A stretch of 6,479 bases of DNA from an uncultured Caulobacter sp. GTDB taxonomy: Bacteria; Pseudomonadota; Alphaproteobacteria; Caulobacterales; Caulobacteraceae. The translations under genes were made by a program, and so were the position numbers. The stretch spans positions 1 through 6,479 of the forward strand of contig CALKHU010000123.1 of assembly GCA_937991555.1 (NCBI GenBank). Direction: 5' to 3'. The notes below the pieces were generated by a model. That model did not search any database, was not told where the DNA came from, and worked only from the letters and a program-made list of their open reading frames with translations. Of this stretch, positions 1-5,596 are shown in pieces. Positions within the stretch are counted from its first letter, which is position 1, and every line of letters starts with the position of its first letter.

Positions 1-429
<429 letters not shown>

Positions 430-460
430 CCAGGCTCTTCCCCGTCTCCGCGGGCGGGCT

Positions 461-466
461 TATCTG
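461..466 (+). promoter_or_regulatory. Possible -10 element for a leaderless transcript of the metallopeptidase gene
   Basis: The ATG at 473 has no purine-rich Shine-Dalgarno sequence before it; the preceding bases are TCTGGGTCCC. An AT-containing hexamer TATCTG (461-466) sits 6 nt before the ATG in otherwise GC-rich sequence, the spacing expected if transcription starts at or next to the A of the start codon. A poor -35 candidate, TTCCCC (438-443 region), lies about 17 nt upstream. Leaderless mRNAs are common in Caulobacter, which makes this plausible. The motif match itself is weak. Confidence 0.27.
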
Positions 467-472
467 GGTCCC

Positions 473-1213
473 ATGAAGATCTTCGGCGGGCCGGCGTTCA
501 GTCACGGAGACCGGATCGAGGCGGACGGGTTCCCGGTCCGCCTGTCCGTGAACGCGCGCGCCCGGCGCGTCAGCCTGCGAATCGACCGTGTGAGGCGCGA
601 GGTCATCGCCACCGCGCCCTCGGCGAAGCGGCTGGCGGAGGCGGTCGCGTTCGCGCGCGAGAAGACCGGCTGGATCGCCGGGCAGCTCGCCGACCTGCCG
701 GCGGGCGAGCGTCTCGCGCCCGGTATGACCATCCAGCTGTTCGGGGAATCGGTGGCGCTGGTCGCCGCGACCGGACGGGCGCGACACCTGCCGGCGACGG
801 ACCTCTCGGGCGCCCGCATCACCGCGCCGGACGACGCCGCCTACGGCGACCGGGTGCTGAGGCTGGTCAAGGCCGAGGCCCGGCGCTGGCTGACCGAGCG
901 GACGTTGCACTACGCCGGGCGCCTCGGGCGACCCGCGCCGAAGGTCGGCATCGCCGATCCGCGCGGCCGCTGGGGCTCCTGCCGTCCCGCCAGCCCGCGC
1001 GGGGAGGCCTCGATCCGCTACAGCTGGCGGCTGGCGCTGGCGCCGGCGGCGGTGGCCGACTATGTCGCCGCCCACGAATGCGCCCACCTGATCGAGGCCA
1101 ATCACGGGCCGCGCTTCTGGGCCATCGTCCATGACCTCGTCGGCGACCACGGTCCGCACCGCGCCTGGCTCAGGGCCGAAGGCGCGCGGCTCCACGCCTT
1201 CGGGCGAGGTTGA
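473..1213 (+). CDS. YgjP-like (DUF45) zinc metallopeptidase
   Basis: A 246-aa protein that looks cytoplasmic, with no signal peptide or membrane segment. The N-terminal part has the typical basic strand of the family (ARARRVSLRID, about residues 29-38), followed by a helix with FAREKTGWIAGQL (about 61-73). The C-terminal part holds WGSC (167-170), the YSWRLALAP strand, and the metal-site helix HECAH (His201, Glu202, His205). This is followed by NHGPRFW, whose His211 is the likely third zinc ligand. The order WGSC, WRLxLAP, HExxH, NHxxxFW is the signature of the YgjP/DUF45 group, related to SprT/WLM-type peptidases. Its native substrate is not known to me; some relatives lie beside restriction-modification or repair genes, but nothing here shows that role. 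The spacing between WGSC and the WRL strand is a few residues longer than in many relatives. ATG 473 is chosen because the conserved N-terminal strand follows it and because of the -10-like element 6 nt upstream. The gene is convergent with the penicillin-binding protein gene, 58 nt away. Confidence 0.88.
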   Translation: MKIFGGPAFSHGDRIEADGFPVRLSVNARARRVSLRIDRVRREVIATAPSAKRLAEAVAFAREKTGWIAGQLADLPAGERLAPGMTIQLFGESVALVAATGRARHLPATDLSGARITAPDDAAYGDRVLRLVKAEARRWLTERTLHYAGRLGRPAPKVGIADPRGRWGSCRPASPRGEASIRYSWRLALAPAAVADYVAAHECAHLIEANHGPRFWAIVHDLVGDHGPHRAWLRAEGARLHAFGRG

Positions 1214-1219
1214 TCCCGA

Positions 1220-1252
1220 CCGTCATCCTCGTGCTTGTCGCGAGGGTGACGG
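1220..1252. terminator. 12-bp stem-loop between convergent genes; bidirectional terminator and/or REP-like element
   Basis: The left arm CCGTCATCCTCG (1220-1231) pairs with the right arm CGAGGGTGACGG (1241-1252) across a 9-nt loop. There is one non-Watson-Crick position, T1226 with G1246, which is a G-U wobble in the rightward RNA and an A-C mismatch in the leftward RNA. The stem starts 6 nt after the stop of the metallopeptidase gene and ends 19 nt from the stop of the penicillin-binding protein gene. There is no T-tract on either side, so it is not a textbook intrinsic terminator. From memory, GTCATCCTCGGGCTT-type palindromes are dispersed in alphaproteobacterial genomes, and this hairpin resembles a diverged copy. 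Confidence 0.55.
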
Positions 1253-1271
1253 GGTGGAGAGACGGCGTCCC

Positions 1272-3230
1272 CTAGTAGGGCACCTCTTCCGGCAGTCGCG
1301 GCGCCGGACCCTTGTCGGCCGGCTGCGGCTCGGGCGCCGGCTCCGGCGGGCGATCGCCGCCGAGGCCGAGATTGGACAGGATGTCGCCGATGGCGTCCTG
1401 CGGCGGGGGCGGGGCGGCGTAGCCCCCGGGGATGGGCTGGGCGCGCAGACGCGGCAGCGCCTGGGCCATGAAGCTGCGCCAGATCCCGGCCGGCGCGCCG
1501 CCGCCGCTGACGCTCTTCATCGGCTTGTTGTCGTCCTTGCCGGTCCAGACGGCCGTCACAAAGCCGCCGGTGTAGCCGACGAACCAGGCGTCCCGGTAAT
1601 CGCTGGTGGTGCCGGTCTTGCCGGCGATGTCGTAACCCTCGACCCGGGCGCGCTTGCCGGTGCCGCTGGTCACCACCTCGCGCATCATCTGGTTCATGTA
1701 CTGCAGCGACGGCGAGCCGATCACCGCCTTTTTCGGCCGGGTCTCGAGGTTGTGGTCGTACAGCACCTTGCCCGCCGCCGTGCGGATCCGCTGGATGCCG
1801 TAGCCGCGCGCCAGGAAGCCGCCGTTGGCGAACGGGGCGTAGGCCTGGGCCATCTCCAGCGGGCTGACCTCGACGGCGCCGAGCGCCATCGACGGATCGA
1901 GCTGGATCTTCGAGTTGATGCCCAGGCGGCGGGCCACGGCGGCGACGTTGCCGGTGCCGACCTCGTTCGCCAGCCGGGCGGCGACGGTGTTCACCGACTG
2001 CGCCAGGGCCGTCTGCAGGGTGATCGGTCCGAGGTAGCGGCCGGTGTAGTTGCGCGGCTCCCAGCTGCCGATGCGGACAGGTTCGTCGGTCACCACCACG
2101 GCCGGGGTGCGGCCAGCCTCCATGGCGGCGAGGTAGACGAACGGCTTGAACGCCGACCCGGCCTGGCGGCGGGCGGTTGTGGCGCGGTCGAACTGGCTGT
2201 CGGCGTAGCTCGCCCCGCCGACATAGGCGCGGACCCGGCCCTCGCCGTCGATGGCCACCAAGGCCGCCTGCTGCACGCCCTGGCCCCTGGCCCCGGCGAC
2301 GCCGCTGCGCACGGCCGCTTCCGCCGCCGCCTGGATCGGCAGGTCCAGCGTGGTCTCGACGATCAGGTCCTCGGTCGGCTCGCCGACGAGCGCCCGCACC
2401 TGGCCGTCGACCCAGTCCGTGAAATACTGCGCCCGCTGGTTGGCCAGCACGGCGGAGACCCGCACCGGCGTGCGGATCGCCTCGGCCCGCTGTTCGCTGG
2501 TGATGGCGCCGGAATCGACCATCTCGTCGAGCACGATGGTGGCCCGACGCGCGGCCCGCTCGGTCGCCGAGACCGGGCTGTAGCGCGACGGTCCCTTCAT
2601 CATCCCGGCCAGCAGCGCCGCCTCTCCGACCGTCAGCTTGCTCGCCGGCTTGTTGAAGTAGCGCTGCGCCGCCGCCTCGATGCCGTAGGCGCCGGCCCCG
2701 AAGTAGACCCGGTTCAGGTAGAGGGCCAGGATCTCCTTCTTGGTGAACTTCATCTCCAGCCACAGCGACAGGATCAGCTCCTGCGCCTTGCGCCGCCAGT
2801 TCTGGTCGAGGGTCAGGAACAGGTTGCGGGCCAGCTGCTGGGTGATGGTCGAGCCGCCGGCGGCCACGCACATGCAGGAGATGTTCTTCACCGCCGCGCG
2901 GGTGATGCCGATGGGATCGAAGCCCGGGTGCCAGTAGAAGCGCCGGTCCTCGATGGCGATGAAGGCCTTTGGCACGTAGTCCGGCAGCTTGTCGAGGTCG
3001 ACCGGCGGCGCGTACTGGCTTCCGCGCACGGCGATCAGCGCGCCCGAGCGGTCGAGGTAGGAGATCGACGGCTGGCGGGTGACGTCGTTGAGCTTCGACA
3101 CGTCCGGCAGGTCGGTGGCGAACATCGCGAAGAAGGCGACGAGGAAGATCAGGCCCCAGACGCCGATCACCGCGCCCCAGTAGGTCAGCGCCTGTATCGG
3201 CGTCCGCCGCGCGCCCTGTTCCTTGGCCAT
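1272..3230 (-). CDS. Bifunctional class A penicillin-binding protein (PBP1A type)
   Basis: A 652-aa inner-membrane enzyme that polymerises lipid II glycan strands and cross-links the peptides of the cell wall. One membrane helix lies near the N-terminus (about residues 15-38), after a short basic cytoplasmic tail. The GT51 glycosyltransferase domain follows, with EDRRFYWHPG (94-103, catalytic Glu94), GGSTITQQ (125-132), RRKAQE (146-151) and KKEILALYLN (164-173). The transpeptidase domain has SAFK (359-362, acyl-Ser359), SVN (412-414) and KTGT (538-541). The tail from about 597 is rich in Pro, Ala and Glu. The protein is shorter than E. coli PBP1a (about 850 aa); the region between the two domains leaves no room for a large inserted module. 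ATG 3230 is preferred: it is preceded by GAAGAGAGC and gives a normal tail-plus-helix N-terminus, whereas the open frame upstream to 3383 has no family-like sequence. An unusual Cys-Met-Cys (119-121) precedes GGSTITQQ. Caulobacter-type genomes carry several paralogues (PbpA, C, X, Y, Z), so I assign no symbol. Confidence 0.96.
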   Translation of the reverse strand: MAKEQGARRTPIQALTYWGAVIGVWGLIFLVAFFAMFATDLPDVSKLNDVTRQPSISYLDRSGALIAVRGSQYAPPVDLDKLPDYVPKAFIAIEDRRFYWHPGFDPIGITRAAVKNISCMCVAAGGSTITQQLARNLFLTLDQNWRRKAQELILSLWLEMKFTKKEILALYLNRVYFGAGAYGIEAAAQRYFNKPASKLTVGEAALLAGMMKGPSRYSPVSATERAARRATIVLDEMVDSGAITSEQRAEAIRTPVRVSAVLANQRAQYFTDWVDGQVRALVGEPTEDLIVETTLDLPIQAAAEAAVRSGVAGARGQGVQQAALVAIDGEGRVRAYVGGASYADSQFDRATTARRQAGSAFKPFVYLAAMEAGRTPAVVVTDEPVRIGSWEPRNYTGRYLGPITLQTALAQSVNTVAARLANEVGTGNVAAVARRLGINSKIQLDPSMALGAVEVSPLEMAQAYAPFANGGFLARGYGIQRIRTAAGKVLYDHNLETRPKKAVIGSPSLQYMNQMMREVVTSGTGKRARVEGYDIAGKTGTTSDYRDAWFVGYTGGFVTAVWTGKDDNKPMKSVSGGGAPAGIWRSFMAQALPRLRAQPIPGGYAAPPPPQDAIGDILSNLGLGGDRPPEPAPEPQPADKGPAPRLPEEVPY

Positions 3231-3363
3231 GCTCTCTTCACTGTCCGGAAAACCAGTCGGTGGCGCTACCAGAACACGCGCCTGCCTGTCAGCCCCATCA
3301 TGATTGACGACATATGAACGCGACGTTTTCAGGGCGGTAAAGCCGCCACGATGTGGAGGTTCC
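3231..3363. promoter_or_regulatory. Divergent promoter region between the PBP gene and recQ
   Basis: These 133 nt separate the two divergent starts and must hold, or overlap, both promoters. On the + strand TTGACGA (3304-3310) matches the -35 of the Caulobacter housekeeping sigma-73 consensus, but the following GCGACGTT (3320-3327) is only a poor -10. On the - strand CTGACAG (complement of 3284-3290) is a weak -35, with GGTAGCGC (complement of about 3262-3269) as a weak -10. A small inverted repeat, GGCGG-5 nt-CCGCC (3333-3347), lies just before the recQ ribosome site. I found neither an alphaproteobacterial SOS box (GTTC-N7-GTTC or GAAC-N7-GAAC) nor a CtrA site (TTAA-N7-TTAA). Confidence 0.4.
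3355..3359 (+). promoter_or_regulatory. Shine-Dalgarno GGAGG for recQ
   Basis: GGAGG lies 4 nt before ATG 3364. This spacing is short but usable, and it is the reason for choosing that start over the TTG at 3304 or the GTG at 3412, neither of which has a comparable site upstream. Confidence 0.55.
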
Positions 3364-5238
3364 ATGCAGGCGGGGGATGCCAACAGGCCCGACGCCCGCC
3401 ATAACCCCGCTGTGACCGACTCAACCCTTCAAGCCGCCCGCGACGTCCTGCGCCACACCTTCGGCCACGAGGACTTCCGCGGGCTGCAGGCGCAGGTGAT
3501 CGGCGAGGTCCTGGCCGGGCGCAGCGCCCTGGCCGTGCTGCCCACCGGCGGCGGCAAGAGCCTGTGCTACCAGATTCCCAGCATCGTGCGCCCGGGCCTG
3601 GGCCTCGTGGTGTCGCCGCTGATCGCGCTGATGGCCGACCAGGTCGAGGCGATGAAGCAGTCGGGCGTGGCCGCCGAGCGGTTCGACTCCGGCGTCGACC
3701 TGGACGCCCGCGCCGACATCTGGCGCCGGATCGACGCCGGCGAGCTCGACCTGCTCTACCTGTCGCCCGAAGCCCTGGCCCAGCCGGCGATGCTGAACCG
3801 GCTGTCGCGCACCAGGCTGGCCCTGATCGCCATCGACGAGGCCCACTGCGTCAGCCAGTGGGGCCACGACTTCCGGCCCGAATACCGGATGCTCGGCCGG
3901 CTGGCGGACATCTTCCCGGATGTCCCGCGCCTGGCGGTCACCGCCACCGCCGACGCCCGCACCCGCGAGGACATCCGCGCCGAGCTGCGTCTGGAAGACT
4001 GCGCTGAGTTCGTCGACAGCTTCGCCCGGCCGGAACTGATCCTGTCGGCCGAACGCAAGAAGGGGCAGGGCCACGGCCGGGTCGAGGAACTGGTGCTGGC
4101 GCGGCCGAACCGGTCCGGCGTGGTCTACACCGGCTCGCGCGACGGCGCCGACCGGCTGGCCGAGCGCCTCGTCGCCGCCGGCGTCCCGGCGCTGGCCTAT
4201 CACGCGGGCCTCGACCGCAGGATCCGCAACGAGCGGCTCGAGACCTTTCTCGAGGCAGACGCGGCGGTGATGGTGGCGACCATCGCCTTCGGCATGGGCG
4301 TCGACAAGCCCGACGTCCGCTATGTGATCCATGCCGACCCCCCCGCCTCGATCGAGGCCTACTGGCAGGAGATCGGCCGGGCCGGGCGCGACGGCCAGCC
4401 GGCCGAGGGCATCACCCTGTACGGCTCGGCCGACATGGCCTGGGCCCTGCGCCGCATCGAGGGACGCGAGGTCTCCGACGAGGTCCGCAACATCCAGGTC
4501 CGCAAGGTGCGCCAGCTCTACGCGATGCTGGACGGCACGGCCTGCCGCGCCGCCGCCGTGCGCCGCTACTTCGGGGAGGAGGGCGTCGCCCGCTGCGGCC
4601 AGTGCGACCTCTGCGTCAGTCCGCCGGCTTCGATCGACGTCACCGTCGGGGCGCAGAAGGCGCTCGCCGCCGTGCATCGCCTCGGCGGCCGTTTCGGACG
4701 CGGCCGGCTGGTCGACCACCTGCTCGGCAGGACGAAGGACGTCACCGACCAGGAGGCGGCGCTCAGCACCTGGGGCATCGGCAAGGAATACAGCGCGGTC
4801 GCCTGGCGCGACCTGATCGACCAGCTTCTGTTCGAGGGCCTGCTGCGCGAGGATCCCAACGACGGACGGCCGCTGATCGGCCTCGGCGACGCCGACGCGG
4901 TGAAGGCCGTCTATCGTGGCGAGCGCAAGGTCGCGGTCCGCAAGCCGCCGGAGGGCGCGCCGACCGTCGGCCGCACGGGCCGCGCCCGCCGCAAGGGCGA
5001 GACGCCCGAGCTCACCGGCGACGGCGCGGTGCTGTTCGAGGCCCTCCGCGCCTGGCGGCGCGACGAGGCGCACGAGCAGCATGTGCCGCCCTATGTGATC
5101 TTCTCCGACAGGACGCTGATCGACATCGCCCGGCTACGGCCCCGGTCCCGCTCGGAGCTGCTGCTGGCCAACGGCGTCGGCGACAGCAAGGTCGAGCGCT
5201 ACGGCGACGCCGTCCTGCGGGTGGTGCGCGGCAGTTGA
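3364..5238 (+). CDS. recQ: ATP-dependent DNA helicase RecQ
   Basis: A 624-aa 3'-to-5' DNA helicase used in recombination and replication-fork repair. From ATG 3364 the order is: motif 0 FRGLQAQVI (38-46), Walker A TGGGKS (61-66), motif Ia VVSPLIALMADQV (82-94), Walker B DEAH (158-161) followed by the aromatic-rich loop SQWGHDFRPEY (164-174), and motif III TATAD (193-197). Motif V is ATIAFGMGVDKPDVRY (305-320), and motif VI is QEIGRAGRDG (335-344). Four cysteines (394, 411, 414, 417) form the RecQ zinc site. A winged-helix RQC region follows (about 425-515), then a basic linker (about 519-545) and an HRDC domain (about 553-621) with PPYVIFSDRTL and ANGVGDSKVERYG. Length and order match E. coli RecQ (about 609 aa). 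The first 17 or so residues are not family-like, so GTG 3412 (giving MTDSTLQAARDVL) is an alternative start, although it lacks a Shine-Dalgarno site. All catalytic motifs are intact. No SOS box is seen upstream, so SOS control is not supported. Confidence 0.97.
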   Translation: MQAGDANRPDARHNPAVTDSTLQAARDVLRHTFGHEDFRGLQAQVIGEVLAGRSALAVLPTGGGKSLCYQIPSIVRPGLGLVVSPLIALMADQVEAMKQSGVAAERFDSGVDLDARADIWRRIDAGELDLLYLSPEALAQPAMLNRLSRTRLALIAIDEAHCVSQWGHDFRPEYRMLGRLADIFPDVPRLAVTATADARTREDIRAELRLEDCAEFVDSFARPELILSAERKKGQGHGRVEELVLARPNRSGVVYTGSRDGADRLAERLVAAGVPALAYHAGLDRRIRNERLETFLEADAAVMVATIAFGMGVDKPDVRYVIHADPPASIEAYWQEIGRAGRDGQPAEGITLYGSADMAWALRRIEGREVSDEVRNIQVRKVRQLYAMLDGTACRAAAVRRYFGEEGVARCGQCDLCVSPPASIDVTVGAQKALAAVHRLGGRFGRGRLVDHLLGRTKDVTDQEAALSTWGIGKEYSAVAWRDLIDQLLFEGLLREDPNDGRPLIGLGDADAVKAVYRGERKVAVRKPPEGAPTVGRTGRARRKGETPELTGDGAVLFEALRAWRRDEAHEQHVPPYVIFSDRTLIDIARLRPRSRSELLLANGVGDSKVERYGDAVLRVVRGS

Positions 5239-5254
5239 CCCTGCTCAAGGCGGG

Positions 5255-5266
5255 CGCGGCGCCGCG
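5255..5266. other. 12-bp perfect GC palindrome after recQ
   Basis: CGCGGC directly followed by GCCGCG makes a 12-bp perfect palindrome with no spacer. It lies 16 nt after the recQ stop and 33 nt before the next start. With no loop and no T-tract it is not a convincing terminator. It could be a protein-binding site or a chance event in very GC-rich DNA. Confidence 0.3.
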
Positions 5267-5285
5267 GGTCTAGCCTGCTCCCGTC

Positions 5286-5290
5286 AGGAG
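5286..5290 (+). promoter_or_regulatory. Shine-Dalgarno AGGAG for the 98-aa gene
   Basis: AGGAG lies 9 nt before ATG 5300, a good spacing. This supports the view that the small ORF is a real translated gene and fixes its start. Confidence 0.6.
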
Positions 5291-5299
5291 ACCAGGACC

Positions 5300-5596
5300 A
5301 TGATCGAGAAGCATCCGGCCGAAGCGGCCGCGGGAGAACCGATCGCCGTCCGGCGCCGCGCCGTCGAGGCCGTCGGCGCGCGGGCCGTGGGCGCCGAGGC
5401 GGGCGCTGTCTCCGCCCTGGCCGTGGCCGCGCTCGGGCTGGCGTTCGTCGGCGCCGTCAGCATCGCCCGGCTGGCCATCGGCGGCCTGAGCATCGGCCGC
5501 ATGAAGGTCGGCCGGCTGAAGGTGAAGCGGCTGGACGTCGACGAGCTGACCGTCCACCGGCTCAAGACCGACGAGTCCGCGCTGCCGGATCGCTAG
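5300..5596 (+). CDS. Small pentad-repeat protein of unknown function
   Basis: A 98-aa protein that I cannot assign to a named family. Residues 1-20 are charged. Residues 21-90 can be read as 14 uninterrupted five-residue units, with a small residue (Ala or Gly) at position 1 of the first eleven units and an aliphatic residue at position 5 of almost all. From about residue 56, position 3 is almost always Leu (examples GRLKV, KRLDV, DELTV). The middle (about 36-65) is strongly hydrophobic (AVSALAVAALGLAFV) and could be a membrane segment; the last seven units become basic, then mixed, and the end (91-98) is polar. The period resembles pentapeptide-repeat beta-helices, but the Asp/Asn-Leu signature is absent. 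Similar short GxLxIGRLxV-type proteins occur, to my memory, as hypotheticals in alphaproteobacteria. A good Shine-Dalgarno site supports translation. The gene follows recQ by 61 nt, and its TAG overlaps the gyrB stop on the other strand. Membrane-linked or beta-helical roles are both possible. Confidence 0.72.
   Translation: MIEKHPAEAAAGEPIAVRRRAVEAVGARAVGAEAGAVSALAVAALGLAFVGAVSIARLAIGGLSIGRMKVGRLKVKRLDVDELTVHRLKTDESALPDR
5360..5569 (+). repeat. In-frame 15-nt periodic repeat encoding 14 pentads
   Basis: This is the DNA counterpart of the pentad protein. It is best preserved from 5495, where the units ATCGGCCGCATGAAG and GTCGGCCGGCTGAAG (offset by one codon from the protein units) differ at only three positions. 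Later units diverge in DNA while keeping the Leu and Val positions, so selection appears to act on the protein pattern rather than on recent duplication. Confidence 0.6.
5593..5596. other. CTAG shared by two convergent stop codons
   Basis: TAG 5594-5596 ends the small + strand gene. CTA 5593-5595 is the complement of the TAG that ends gyrB on the - strand. The two genes therefore overlap tail to tail by four bases, leaving no room for a terminator between them. Confidence 0.9.

Noticed and set aside
440..458. A possible terminator after phaZ (CCCG with CGGG, 6-nt loop)
   Set aside because: The stem is only four base pairs, has no T-tract, and overlaps the probable promoter of the next gene.
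1102..2871. A 589-residue - strand open frame inside the PBP gene
   Set aside because: It is another frame of the same strand, made of Arg/Gly/Pro-rich low-complexity sequence, and it lies within the true PBP coding region.
1131..3317. A 728-residue + strand open frame, longer than the PBP gene it overlaps
   Set aside because: It is antisense to an unmistakable PBP1A with all catalytic motifs. Its translation is Arg/Gly/Ala/Asp-rich with no recognisable domain, as expected for a shadow frame in GC-rich DNA with few stop codons.
3231..3363. A possible SOS (LexA) box upstream of recQ
   Set aside because: GAAC occurs at 3272 and 3316 and GTTC at 3359, but none has a partner at the required 7-nt spacing.
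3421..5082. A 553-residue - strand open frame opposite recQ
   Set aside because: It mirrors the codon pattern of recQ, its composition is Ala/Gly/Val/Asp-rich, it has no domain signature, and recQ is complete on the other strand.
4602..5273. A 223-residue + strand open frame overlapping the recQ 3' half
   Set aside because: It is a shifted frame of recQ with an Arg/Pro/Ala-rich translation and no Shine-Dalgarno site or family features.
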